In this document: in pieces, positions 48,167 through 58,725 of the stretch | Numbering within the stretch: the stretch's first letter is position 1 | Layout of the letters: each line of letters begins with the position of its first letter | Assembly: GCA_023014365.1 (NCBI GenBank) | Contig: JAEBUN010000016.1 | Span: 310,001 to 374,000, forward strand | Origin: Lepiota brunneoincarnata | Lineage: Eukaryota > Basidiomycota > Agaricomycetes > Agaricales > Agaricaceae | DNA: 64,000 nt | Reading direction: 5' to 3' | The notes under the pieces: generated by a model | Told to the model about the DNA's origin: nothing | Seen by the model: only the letters and a program-made list of their open reading frames with translations | Database searches by the model: none | Program-made: the position numbers and the translations under genes

Positions 48167-48862
48167 ATGCCCTTTCCACCTTTTCACAATACGGCCAACA
48201 GTAGCACTCGTTTGGGCACCGTCTATTCGAGTGCCACAGTCAGCCCATCCATGTGCATGAGCCCCGGTTCAACGGGCACGGTAGTCTCGATCCAGAACGG
48301 TCGATGGACTACGGAGGACATCGTTGCGAGCGCAAATGGCCAGCCCACAATTATCTCCAGTTCCAATATCACTCAATCAGCGTTCTGCCACCCAAACTCT
48401 ACTGGCCACAATGCATTCTCGGAAAGCTACATCCGCTCAAGCAGCTTTGCAGCTGATCACCCCAATCATCCTGCTCCTCCTGCTGGGGCATACCGCTGCC
48501 AAGACTATCCTTCCGCACAATTTTCTGATGACTCAGACGACTCGGACGCTGAATCTACCTGGTCGGACAGCGACCACGATACTGACCCATTTCCACACAA
48601 AAACAAACTCAATGCATCGCGGAAGGAGCCCAAACCACGGGCCACCAATTTCGCCCGCCGTAGAGGCCCAAACCACCGCAACCACCAAACCCCAAGCAAC
48701 GTGGATGTTAATACTACTGGCAATAACCCGAGCGCCCCCTCCAGTCATGAATATAGGCGCAAACACCCCCGATCCAACCTTCCCAGGGCTAACCCCTCCT
48801 TCGTTATACTCGGATATACGGCACGACAACCCATGTGTCGCAAGATAACTCCATCAGAGTAA
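48167..48862 (+). CDS. Ser/Asn-rich protein related to the 34469-35284 gene
   Basis: Start ATG at 48167 (MPFPPFHNTANSSTRLGTVY). The N-terminal block MSPGSTGTVVSIQNGRWTTE, then DIVASANGQPTIISSSN, matches the block of the gene at 34469. The middle is low complexity: an acidic DDSDDSDAESTWSDSDHDTD run followed by basic RRGPNHRNHQ. The open frame stops at 48862, but another frame over 48815-48914 encodes IYGTTTHVSQDNSIRVTGQG followed by NVVRVGG, the same C-terminal motif as in its relatives. Either a small intron or a one-base shift near 48810 joins them, in which case the gene ends at 48914. Function unknown. Confidence 0.55.
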   Translation: MPFPPFHNTANSSTRLGTVYSSATVSPSMCMSPGSTGTVVSIQNGRWTTEDIVASANGQPTIISSSNITQSAFCHPNSTGHNAFSESYIRSSSFAADHPNHPAPPAGAYRCQDYPSAQFSDDSDDSDAESTWSDSDHDTDPFPHKNKLNASRKEPKPRATNFARRRGPNHRNHQTPSNVDVNTTGNNPSAPSSHEYRRKHPRSNLPRANPSFVILGYTARQPMCRKITPSE

Positions 48863-49794
48863 CTGGTCAGGGAAATGTAGTGAGGGTCGGTGGACAGACA
48901 TACAGGGCTTGATGATTGATGGTTGAACGTTGAAAGAGCGATGAGTTGCTCTGTATTCACGATCCGTCTGTTGATTCTTCAGCATAGATTATTATATTGA
49001 CTGTAATTTCGTGCCATATCGAACAATCATGGATTTCTTGAGTGATACTCAAAGCCCGAGCCCTAAACAATGCCACCATTCTTAAGCTGAAAATGCAATA
49101 CCTAATCTAGCTTTATCACCCGGCCCTCCCACTATGCTCCTCAGTCCAGTCCATTGCTTGCCCTCCTATGAGAGGCTGTGCGTTGCGGATCCGACATCCG
49201 CTGGAGTACGAGGGACGTCCCAGTGCTATGAAGGCAGCTGTGTGCCTACCGACCAAACCTGTTTAGTCGGCTCCGATGCTAAACAGCCTTTTCCGATAGG
49301 AGGCTATCATCCTAGGATACTTCTATTTTTGCGCCTGCATGCCAGTCAAAGTTAGCAACTCTCTGGCTCTCAGGAGACAGACCAGGGTTTACTCCTTGGA
49401 TTCCTCTTGCTTACCCTATCAGTGGCAAATTCTACAGCAGTTTCGGTTCGTCGTCTACACCGCGGTAACCCTGAAATGGCCACTGAGTATTCGTATAGCC
49501 GACTTTGAATTGCGGGAAGCCTTGAAGCTCCGGGCTTCAAGGCTCAGCTTGCCAGGCTACCTGCATCAGCGCCCAGCGTGCGAGACCTGACTGCAACCGC
49601 CCTCACGTAGTATGCATGCAATATACGTACGGGCAATGTCCTTATATGTATACTACAGCAAACAGAGTCACCGACCTTAGAGTGCTCATATACGTCTGAC
49701 GCCGGATATCGAATCGTCGGAGGATGCTGGGAGGATATAAACCACTCTGCCTTGTGCCTTCACCGAGTTCATTCGACTTTTACCCTCTCCCTCA

Positions 49795-50526
49795 ATGCCC
49801 AATTGGCTTCCGAGATGGTTTTTTTCTAAACGTCCAACCGCATATAACCCTCCCAAAACCTCTGGTGATCCTCATACCGCGAGCATCGGGGATGACGATA
49901 ATAAAGTCCATCCCATAACCGAGCCGGAGGATGCGAAAGGGGACCCTCTGAAATCTACCCCTGAACCTTCCGCTCCTACGTCTTCGAGACTAACCACCCC
50001 ACCACCCCCTCCTTATTCAGCCTTCAGCACCCCCCAATCAACGCCGCTCCATGGGGATAACTCCTGTGGCCGTGGTGGCAGAGGCTCTGAGTTTCCCCCG
50101 CGGGCGGGTTCTGCATACCAAAGCCATTATCCAGGGTACCAGACTCATTTCTATTACAACGGCCCCGTGGTTCACGAGCCCTCAAGCTTCTACCCTATGC
50201 CAATGTATCCACACCCCCACCCCGGTCACGTCTTTATCGGACCTCCCTCGTTTGAATTCCAACAGCATGGGTCTTCATCGACATCGCGGGCATCATTCCA
50301 ATGGAGTGGATTGAATATGGGGGAGGGGGTGGATGTTGATACGGCATCTAATCCCGGTCCCAATGAACATTTCAATAAGACATACAAGCTGAGAAGGAAG
50401 CACCAGAAGGTTGATTTCGGGGGTCCGGGACTCGTCGTTCACCAGATAGGAGGAGGCAATCTCGTGCATAGCGTGGACAATTCGATCAATATTACGGGAA
50501 ACAACTCATTTGTTACGTTCCATTGA
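49795..50526 (+). CDS. Pro/Ser/Gly-rich protein with C-terminal NSINITG motif
   Basis: Single exon of 243 residues, start MPNWLPRWFFSKRP at 49795. It is Pro/Ser-rich (TPEPSAPTSSRLTTPPPPPY), then Tyr/His/Pro-rich (FYPMPMYPHPHPGHVFIG). The end is GLVVHQIGGGNLVHSVDNSI followed by NITGNNSFVTFH. The last 30 residues share the DNSI-TG-N pattern with the proteins at 34469 and 48167, but the N-terminal block of those two is absent. Not recognised as a named family. The frame is undamaged. Confidence 0.55.
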   Translation: MPNWLPRWFFSKRPTAYNPPKTSGDPHTASIGDDDNKVHPITEPEDAKGDPLKSTPEPSAPTSSRLTTPPPPPYSAFSTPQSTPLHGDNSCGRGGRGSEFPPRAGSAYQSHYPGYQTHFYYNGPVVHEPSSFYPMPMYPHPHPGHVFIGPPSFEFQQHGSSSTSRASFQWSGLNMGEGVDVDTASNPGPNEHFNKTYKLRRKHQKVDFGGPGLVVHQIGGGNLVHSVDNSINITGNNSFVTFH

Positions 50527-50810
50527 TAGGGTAAGTTCGAACAATTTTATGCTGAACGTTTTCACTTTCTTGTCACTCCACGCCTACTGCATCTTTAGGA
50601 TCTTCTATGTAGCTTTAGATGTCCCAGATTTGTATCCCAAGTTATTTATTTTGACTTTTGCGTATATGCTTCGGATTTGATGACGAGCAGGTATCCAACC
50701 GTTTAAACAGCATTTGAAGCTCGGCGAGTGCAGTGGTATTTTTGGGCCTTCGGCGCTAATAACAATGTCAGGGATACGGTTCCAGAAGGAGAAAGATATG
50801 AGATTGACTA

Positions 50811-51345
50811 CAGCGCTTTGCATAATTCTGTGAAACCCCGAAATTTTTGAAAGTGATCTCGTGACCTTGTGCTTAGCCAAACATGGTGACCCGACGTCAC
50901 ACCCGATTAATGAGAGGTGAAGGTTACACACAGCAGCAAGCTTTTGCTGAATTTTGTCAAGGTAGAGTTAAGGGTTGGCAGCAATTATTGCCTCCAGGAA
51001 TTTAAGGTCACCGGCAGCAAGATACGAGGGACGGCCAGTGCGGCGACTGTACGGATCGTTCACTTGCCCATACTGTTGGTAATTTCGGAGTACATTTGAG
51101 ACAAGCGCAATAGAACACCTAGCAAGCACAGAAATATCCTTCATGGTGGGCTGATCCTCAAGATACCATCTGACAATTCTTTGTTTGAGATCGTCAGAGA
51201 GTGCAGCAGGCATCACGAAAGCAAGTACACAGACGCGATCTTGTTGATCATACGTGACATCAGTCACTGTGTTTGGCAAGGCACGACGAGGTCACGAGAC
51301 CAGTTTCCAAATTTTTGGAGTTTCACAGAATTATGTAAAGCGCTG
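50811..51345 (-). mobile_element. 535-base Tc1/mariner-derived element with long TIRs
   Basis: Left end 50811 (CAGCGCTTTGCATAATTCTG) and right end, read in reverse from 51345 (CAGCGCTTTACATAATTCTG), form inverted repeats of about 70 bases and roughly 85% identity. Both are flanked by TA (50809-50810 and 51346-51347), the Tc1/mariner target duplication. Inside, on the minus strand from 51210, MPAALSDDLKQRIVRWYLED, then ISVLARCSIALVSNVLRNYQ and GRPSYLAAGDLKFLEAIIA form the paired HTH DNA-binding part of a Tc1-like transposase. A stop follows, then LYLDKIQQKLAAVCNLHLSL in the same frame. The catalytic DDE domain is absent, so this is a deletion derivative that can only move in trans. Confidence 0.85.
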
Positions 51346-51583
51346 TAATTAATGTGTGATGCACGCATCTGGACCCTTAGTCCCTGGTGCTCGAATCCTT
51401 TTTTTTTTTCGTCAACGATTCGAGCTCCTGGACCTTCCGTCACCGCTGCCGGCAGTCCATGCGGGCGCTGCACAAGGTCCGGCCAAGGAAGGGTGTCTGC
51501 ATCCTTTGTAAATAACACCAAAGGCCAAACTCGCCACCGCCCGTTCTCCACAATTCCGCTGACTGACAGGGCCAGCAGGATCT

Positions 51584-52426
51584 ATGCAGCGGACAATACC
51601 CCTGACCGTCAACGTGATGATTCCCAACACAAACGCTCCATTCGTGCAGAGCACGAATACTATTTTGAGTGCTCAGATGCCTCAGCATGTCCCTCAGTCA
51701 ACAGCCACTGCACTCGCACAACTTTATCCACGCGACTTTGGTCTGGGTCTACCCGCCCAACCAAGTAATAGGGTAGACCCTCAACACCACCCCCATCCTG
51801 CTCCCAATGGTGTTCGACCAGGACCCCCATCCGCGCCACCGCGCCCGGTTCCATACATGCCAACGGCGAGTGCAAACGCACCGCCAACGCTGACCCCACA
51901 GGTACACACTCTGCCTCCCATGCCTCCCCCCTCGTTCCACTATCCCACTCCCGGCCCTACCCATCCCGGCCATGCCCCAACCAACTTTCCAGCCACTGCT
52001 CAATACACAGTCACGCTCCCACCACCATCGATATCGGCCCCGATACTCAGAGAAAACATACCCCCCCAGCACACATCGATATCAAGTCAGACCCTCCCTG
52101 GAGCACATACTCCTGCTCCTACTTCCAGACCACCCTCTACGCGGCCGTCCAACGCTGTTTACGCGGGTGCTGAGGATTTGATCGCGTTATTTAATGCGGA
52201 ACTTGCGAAAATCAGCGATGCGAATGAGACGTCGCTTGGTTGGATGCGGAAACAGTTGGCACGGGAGAGGGAGGAGAAGGAGATGTTGGCGAAGCGGGTG
52301 GAGGAGCTCGAGAACCAGTTGCGAAACTTTCGAGGCTATGGGCAGCCGGCAGGGTTCCGGGTGCGGGAGGGATCAGAGAGAGGGCGCGAGCAATGGAAGG
52401 AGGACAGAGCCGCAGCGATCTGGTGA
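51584..52426 (+). CDS. Pro-rich protein with C-terminal coiled coil
   Basis: Single exon of 280 residues starting MQRTIPLTVNVMIPNTNAPF; the true start could be a later Met. Residues 50-190 are Pro/Thr/Ser-rich and low complexity (PGPPSAPPRPVPYM, TLPPMPPPSFHYPTPGPTHP). Residues 195-260 form a helix: DLIALFNAELAKISDANETS, then WMRKQLAREREEKEMLAKRV followed by EELENQLRNF. No known domain. It converges on a truncated DUF2855 fragment 145 bases downstream. A decayed copy in the same arrangement lies at 56880-57280, next to the intact DUF2855 gene. Function unknown. Confidence 0.55.
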   Translation: MQRTIPLTVNVMIPNTNAPFVQSTNTILSAQMPQHVPQSTATALAQLYPRDFGLGLPAQPSNRVDPQHHPHPAPNGVRPGPPSAPPRPVPYMPTASANAPPTLTPQVHTLPPMPPPSFHYPTPGPTHPGHAPTNFPATAQYTVTLPPPSISAPILRENIPPQHTSISSQTLPGAHTPAPTSRPPSTRPSNAVYAGAEDLIALFNAELAKISDANETSLGWMRKQLAREREEKEMLAKRVEELENQLRNFRGYGQPAGFRVREGSERGREQWKEDRAAAIW

Positions 52427-52571
52427 GAGTCAATGGCAGTATGCAATATTGGGGATGTTTTTAGCTCGCGTGGGTCGGTGCCACAGTGGCTGCCAGATAT
52501 ATCGGTTGGGATGCAACTTAATGAATATCGTGATTCGTATGCTACCTAACCAAGAGAATTTTATCAGAGCC

Positions 52572-52829
52572 TCACAGTCGTGAAAACGCTGTCTCCCCCT
52601 CACGGGCTCCAGAAGGACCCTCTATTTGGACCTTATCCCGCTCATATACTTCCTTCACTCCATCATAATCTCGTATAGGCTCTTCCCATAGTGTGCTCTC
52701 CCTCTCAAAAATGTCCGCCAGGGGCAACTGGTGCTTCTGCCACTTAAACCATTCCGGCATGAAAAACCGCTCCAAATTGTGTGTGGACAGCCCTGGGCCA
52801 GACTCGAACGCATTCGTTCGTTCGCCCAT
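52572..52829 (-). pseudogene. C-terminal fragment of a DUF2855 gene
   Basis: Encodes LERFFMPEWFKWQKHQLPLA and IFERESTLWEEPIRD, then VKEVYERDKVQIEGPSG, matching LERFFMPEWLEVRKHQLRPT, IFERQNKAWEELMRD and VKEAYDRMVEGLDPDRG of the gene at 57333. Only the last 85 or so residues remain; nothing of the upstream domain was found to the right. Bases downstream of the stop (52560-52590) also match those below the intact gene. Confidence 0.8.
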
Positions 52830-53161
52830 GCTTGTTTGCTCCGTTTAACATGGCGGAAGATTGGTCACATGTATGCCACCAGCCTCCTATTTCCTGCAAC
52901 CCGTACCAAGCTGTTGGCTGCAACGTTTTCTGCTACGTCAATGTGCAAATATCCGCTCTCCTTTCCGATCCTCCGGCTGTTGTACCTAATCAAAATCGTT
53001 CGTATCTATACAACCCACCATACAACACCTCAACTATTTCGTAATTTTTATGTATTCCCGGCCCCTTCCCAACACTATCCGCCTTTTACCCTTAAACGAG
53101 TCTTTCAACAGTCAGTGCCACAGCAGTTAAAGGGAAGGCAGCAAGCAAACCTCAAACTAAC

Positions 53162-53450
53162 TTAACGGTGAGATTTTTTACGCTGAGGCGGGGTAACTTC
53201 GAGAAAAATGATGAAAAAAAGATTGAGAACGCACTCCAACCGCTCCATAAAGACATATGCCCCAAGTATCAGGCTCGACCACCGCTCCCCCATGGGCTCG
53301 CAACTAGCCAGGATGTCATACACCTCACATATATTCCTCCCTCTTGTATCCACCACTGGAGAAAATCGTATCTGCTTGTCACTTCAGCCACCTCGACGTA
53401 CAAGCCTGTTTTCTCTTACCCATCTTTCGGCTCTCGAACCTGATCAAAAT
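53162..53450 (-). pseudogene. Decayed partial copy of the multi-TM gene at 53691-55897
   Basis: RGRNICEVYDILASCEPMGE followed by LILGAYVFMERLECVLNL matches RGKNLCERYDILASYGPIKL and LILGTYAFREQLECVFI of the neighbour. A few bases upstream, TTTTCTCCAGTGGTGG is shared with the exon border at about 55490, but the exon carrying the membrane segment between these two points is missing. Confidence 0.72.
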
Positions 53451-53690
53451 TGTCATATCTACACCCCCACCATACAACGCAGCTATTTCGTGAACCTTAT
53501 GCTAGTTTTAGCCACCAGGCTGATAAGCCTCGTGTTCCTGGACAGTACGGCTCGGATACTACATTTTCTTACAGAATATACAAAGCAGAATACAACATTG
53601 GACGACATGCAAACAACAGTCCATGGGTATCTATCTGTACTGAGTGTAAAAGCACAATAGTCCAAAACTCTATCCATAACCTGCCTCCAG

Positions 53691-55897
53691 CTATCTCAGC
53701 AGGTTCATCTCTCTCCATTCTACCTCGCCGATCTCCCCAAGGTCTTTTCCCCGATGTTCACTCTCTTCAGGGTCTCGGGATTGGTCGGATGGGCTATATT
53801 GAGGTAATAATGTTTCACTGCTAGGCCCCGAGTTAGGGATGGGAGGGGGCCGGATGCCGTCGATGTCGAGAAAGTGTTTTCTGAGAAGTGCTACGACTTG
53901 TGCTTGTTCGTCGGGGGAAAGAATGTCGTCCTGATCTTCGTCGGAAGGGGAGGTTCCACCTCTTGACCTCCGAAATATATGGATCAAGCCATATATAGAC
54001 TAAAGGCTTGATCCCTGGTATCATCAAACAACATCAGATATAAGCGAAGTATGTTTTAAAAAAAACCAACGCACCGAATAAGGCGAATAACAGGGTGCTT
54101 CCAAAAATTGCTGAAAACGTCCCACTAACGAACGTCCAGATACCACCAGCGAGTGCGATTCCATCAAAGACTGATTGCTCTGTGTAATCTTGCTCGATCT
54201 TCCACTCGGGTGGATCGGTTTGACGCATTATCCGAAGTGTGGCCGTGCTATTATCCTGGAGTGTTCAAGGAGAATGGGGCTGGTATGAGTTGGTTTAGAT
54301 TCGCCACAAAGAAAACGCGACGGGACTGGGGAATCATTGGAGGTTGTGATCAGAATGACAAAAGGTGACATGCTCACCTGCGGAATTCCAAAGAGAATTG
54401 CTCCAGGGCTATTGGTCTTCTGTCTATCCCTGATAGACAATGTTGCCGACCCATAGAGATGGGAGCCAGGCAACAGCGGTATTGGAGGCGTGTTGGTAAT
54501 CACATCTTCTGTCAAGTTGGTGAGACCCAAAAAGACTAGTACATCCAGACTATATGGAGATTTAAGGGGTCGTTAATTCCCAGGGCCTTGTAATCCACCG
54601 AGATGAGGAAGTCTGGAAGGAAGGGGTTCACCACCGGCTTGGCATCCCAAGTCTGTTGAGACGTCTTGCAGGAGAAGGTGGTCCAGAAAGCGATCTCATC
54701 ACTTAAGATGTTCTCTCTGCTTGACTTGTAGCTACAATTTGAAAATAGCTCCGTAGGGGATGTTATCGCTGGTAGGGTTTAGCAGGGATAAGCAAAATCG
54801 CACTCAGTTAAAGATGGTCGTGGCCAAACTCACAATTCTCCCACACCATTGATACATTGAGGGGTGAGGGTAACTGGTCTGAGGTGGGTTGCGGGACTCC
54901 TAAGCGTGACTTGACCAACTAAAATCCACTTAACCATAAAGTCCATTGCAGTATTATGATGCCAACTCACCGCAATCACTTTGAGTGCTGGAGTCGGCCG
55001 TTCAACAATGCCAGCCGGTAGCATAAGTATGGTTTTGGTGGACGTAAAAGCCGTTTGTTGAGTCGGGAGGGCTATTAAGACATACGCTGCAGCCAGTGCC
55101 ACAGCGATCAAAAAGAAGGTAGCGAGCCAGCCTCGAATCAACTTGATCGCGGGATTGTCTATGCTGAGGCAGGGGTGAGCCGAGAACCGATAGGAAAGAA
55201 ATGAACACGCACTCTAACTGTTCCCTGAAGGCATATGTCCCAAGTATCAGGCTCAACCGCCGCTCCTTTAGCTTTATGGGCCCGTAACTTGCCAAGATGT
55301 CATATCTTTCGCACAAGTTTTTCCCTCTTGCAGCTACCACCTCCCAAACCATAAATAGAAGCGAGAAGACAACGCAGAATATGAGGGCGTCTGAAGCTGC
55401 AACTGCAAAGAAAGTGGTTGCGCCGGAAGCCTGATATTGATTCAGGGTAAAAGAGGTAATAAACCTCTTGTAAACCACCACTGGAGAAAAGCCGGACCAT
55501 TAGTACGGGGGCTTCAGCCATCAGAGATGTAACATACTTGCGCCTGTTTCTACTGCTAGAAACAACAGCTCGCAGATGTTTAGCCAGTATCGTTTCGGCC
55601 ATACACTGTCATTGACCTGCATTCAAGTACTTGAATAAATCGGAATAGCTCGACGTACCTGTATGTATGACGAATAGAAATCACAAGAGGAACCAGAATA
55701 GAAAAAACGAGATCCTTGACTGCCGCAGAGCTCTTCCAATCGATGTCCTCCAAGCACCCTGCTGTGCATGCCACCATACTGATCAAAGCACTCAGGATGA
55801 GCAGTCGAAAAACACTTTTCCGCAGCAGCAGAGGGATGGGTCGTCTTGTGTGCTGTAATTGAGGCATGGGTTGTGGAGGAGAGAGGTCAAGTACCAA
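53691..55897 (-). CDS. Multi-TM protein with long extracytoplasmic domain, one frame break
   Basis: Start at 55897 (MVLDLSPPQPMPQLQHTRRP). The first membrane segment is VFRLLILSALISMVACTAGC. Later exons give NDSVWPKRYWLNICELLFLA, then FFAVAASDALIFCVVFSLLF, KNLCERYDILASYG, IRGWLATFFLIAVALAAAYV (TM), PTQQTAFTSTKTILMLPAGI, SDEIAFWTTFSCKTSQQTWD and LVFLGLTNLTEDVITNTPPI. The end part is PEWKIEQDYTEQSVFDGIAL, GTFSAIFGSTLLFALFG (TM) and GLIHIFRRSRGGTSP, with an acidic tail to 53691. The layout (N-terminal TMs, soluble domain with Cys, WKIEQDY..DG, TM, LIHIFRR) is one I know from Rhizoctonia-type genomes without a function. At 54566-54569 a run of four G (five expected) shifts the frame between GIND and PLKSPYSLDVLVFLG. 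Confidence 0.65.
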
Positions 55898-56879
55898 TGA
55901 GAGAACTTATATGCAATCCCCCACCCTGAGTCGCAACCCGTCCGAGTCACCTAATATCCGACAGGCTGAGTCATTGTACACTTTCCTGTGCATTGCTATT
56001 AATCTACAGTACATTTAGTGCGGTCGCTTGTAGTGTTCCGCAGACCAGAGCGATGGCCACCAAGCCAAGGCGGGCTGTGCGGAAACGAGCCCAAGTTCGG
56101 CTAGCAGAACCGCCCAGAACTCAAAGCGTTTATTTTCCTATCCTGTTTGTGGAATTATTCTTGTTGCGTCAGCAGAAGGAAGTAAGTGTACATCTAGTTA
56201 GAAATTGATCAACCCTTGCCTGATTCATTTGTGTTTTTTGTCTATCTATCAAAGGGCTTGGAAGATTTTGTGCATTCCATTCCATCACGTACCGGACTAC
56301 CGTGCCCCTTCCTCACGTCGCGAAAGGCTTGGCGAATTATGTCCCTGTATATTCCTTTTCTGGCCCTGGTGACGTGCTTGATTAAATTGCTCGGCTGAGA
56401 GCATGACGGTGGCGCATCTGTGGCAGCTCGCCTTCGGCGTTCAGTGTCACCTCGGAGCTGGGTGTACATACAATACTGGCGTTCCAGGGGTTGCCGTGCG
56501 TTCATTAGAATTGCGAACCGGGTGCATCTGAAAAAAGTAATTGTAAGCGCTAATCTCGCCATGGATATGATTGCCGCCCCCACCCTCCAACCCATGAGCA
56601 CCGAAGTCTTTTAGTTCTGACCAGTGTATTCAAGACACCATAATGAGGTGTACCTAGATCTGTAGAACGCGTTACTCGTGCTTGTGGCATGCTAAGTTAT
56701 CAATCCCGGCAACTCGGCACTTATTGGAAGATTGAGAGTCCGACAGGGCTCTCAGTCGGTCTGACTTCCTAGGCCTCTGCCAGCCGCATCAGCGCCTCGG
56801 CGTGAGTATATCAACGCTAAACGTTAAACAGCAAAATCCAGTACTTATATAGGATCCAACGGCGGATGGCTCGGCGTCC
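55898..56879. other. Intergenic stretch, nothing recognised
   Basis: Promoter side of the multi-TM gene, then about 900 bases with small conflicting frames on both strands (55993-56208 plus, 56242-56601 minus). I see no family motif, signal peptide or repeat. Confidence 0.35.
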
Positions 56880-57280
56880 CTCATCACACTCACTCCGTGC
56901 AAATCGCGAATGCCATTCCAGGTCCCCAAGAACTTCAATATGCCCCCTTGCCCAACGAGGACCATGTCCGCACTACCGCGCTGTGTACCACATGCGCCAA
57001 TGTCGAGCACGAATAGACACATACTCCCTACTACACGCGCCAACCCATTTCGTCTCGCTGTCCCCTTCCCAACCCGACCTTGGGCCAATCCTTCCAAACA
57101 CTGCCTTGGGAAATAAATGGCGGCACTTCCACCAGTACGGATAGCCCCGGTACTCAACGATACTTGTCTAATACACGCCAACAGTTGAGGATTGGATCGC
57201 TTTGTTCTGCGAAAACCGGGGATGCGAGTGAGGTGTTGTTTGATTGGACGGGAAAATGTTACAATGATCATCAAACGTGG
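56880..57280 (+). pseudogene. Decayed copy of the Pro-rich coiled-coil gene (51584-52426)
   Basis: Bases 57180-57260 (GAGGATTGGATCGCTTTGTT, then GCGAAAACCGGGGATGCGAG, then TTTGATTGGACGGGAAA) align with 52165-52250 of the intact gene (GAGGATTTGATCGCGTTATT, GCGAAAATCAGCGATGCGAA, TTGGTTGGATGCGGAAA). The frame is shifted several times and there is no long open frame. It ends just before the intact DUF2855 gene, the same neighbour order as in the other copy. Confidence 0.68.
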
Positions 57281-57332
57281 TGCAACATGATGAAAGTTAT
57301 ATCCAATCTAACGAGGGGATTATTACAGAACC

Positions 57333-58725
57333 TCACAACCGCGAAATTATTCTCTCGTCTTCCTCCCACAGACTCCAAATGAACCCTCTATCTGGATCCA
57401 AACCCTCAACCATTCGATCATACGCTTCCTTCACCGCCTTTGGCCCACGAACCCTCTCCAGCCTGACCCAGCCTACGCAATCCCTCATGAGCTCCTCCCA
57501 CGCCTTGTTCTGCCTCTCAAAGATTTCTGTCGGGCGTAGCTGGTGCTTCCGCACTTCAAGCCATTCCGGCATGAAAAACCGCTCCAGCTTATCTGTGGAT
57601 GGAGTTGGAGCAGATTCGAATGTATTCTTCGTCCACTCTTTCGTACTCGCTTCGGCCGACGTGGGGGAAAGGTTGGTGACGCCCAACGAGATGGATGCCA
57701 CGAGTTTCCCATTTTTATGGGACATCGACAAGTGCTTTCGTACCCGCTCGTTTACTCCATCGTTGCCCGTCACGTCGATATACAACCATCTACTCTCCTC
57801 TTCACCCTTCAGCTGTTGTAACTGATCAAAATCGTCGTACGCGTATACTTCGCCATACAATTTCAGCCCTTTCGTAAACTCCAGATTTCTTCTGGACGTT
57901 AGACCGATAACCCTCGTGCTCTTGGGCAGTTCACCTCGAGAAACGCGTTTTCCGATCAGATATGCGAGGCAGAAGGCGACTTTGGATGACGCGGAGGAAA
58001 TAAGGACGGCAGAGATGCCCCCTCGATAGTTGCTGGAGTGAAACCAATCTTCACACCAGTAGGAGGTCCAGAAGAGAGGACGGTAGAGCATGGTAAGGTC
58101 TTCGGCTTGGGGTGTAGGCGTGTACTGTGGGTCGGAGGCGCATCGGAGGATTTGGTTATAAGGCCGGCGGTCTTGTTACAGATGAAAAATGGGATAGTGG
58201 AATGAGAATTAACTATTTTGAGAGGGGGTTGGAGGGGTGGATGCACGGGATTACCTACCTGCGGGGAAGTGGGGACGGGGAATGTAGAATGCGAATCGGT
58301 TGATGTCTGTTGGTGAAACGGGAAGGATGAGGTACTGGGATGGGGCAAGATAGCCGTAGATGCGTTCGTCGACAATTATTTTGGGATGTGTGGATCTAAT
58401 AACAGTTGCGAAGCCCCATACTGGGATCAGACCATGAGTTTTTGGGCTGATATCGTCTGCAGAGGGTGCTGGGTGGAAGTCAAAGTACCTGTGGGGGGGG
58501 AGGGGGTTACCAGTCTGATGTCTGTGAGGGATATTTGCATGAGGGGCTAACCGGAAATGAGGATGTTCGCCCAGAGCCTGGTATGTGATATTGTTAGCTG
58601 AGAATCCGAAGCGTTCGACCTTGATCAGGATGTGGTTTTCTGGAAGGTCTGTGGGGAGCTGGGAAGTTATGAGGATAGGTTTGTTTGGGTCTCCGCCTGT
58701 GGAGAGCCGGGGGACAGTAGAGCGC
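57333..58725 (-). CDS. DUF2855 family protein
   Basis: Uncharacterised fungal family; the N-terminal part has a layout like a quinone-oxidoreductase-type NAD(P)-binding fold. Pieces in order: DPNKPILITSQLPTDLPEN, HILIKVERFGFSANNITYQA then LGEHPHFR, an intron (58552-58490), YFDFHPAPSADDISPKTHGL then IPVWGFATV, ERIYGYLAPSQYLIL, FAFYIPRPHFPAG, an intron (to about 58165), RPYNQILRCASDPQYT and DLTMLYRPLFWTSYWCEDWF. Then comes the long exon SAVLISSASSKVAFCLAYLI, VIGLTSRRNLEF, WLYIDVTGNDGVNERVRKHL and LERFFMPEWLEVRKHQ, with stop at 57333. The start codon is not settled: the ATG near 58735 is out of frame with the first conserved exon, so a short upstream exon probably exists. The body looks intact. 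Confidence 0.8.

Noticed and set aside
51370..51415. tRNA-like 3' end (GCTCGAATCC followed by a T run)
   Set aside because: No matching acceptor, D or anticodon arms upstream; the T-arm resemblance is by chance.
56789..57274. 161-codon minus-strand open frame
   Set aside because: It overlaps the decayed copy of the Pro-rich gene on the other strand and has no family motif.
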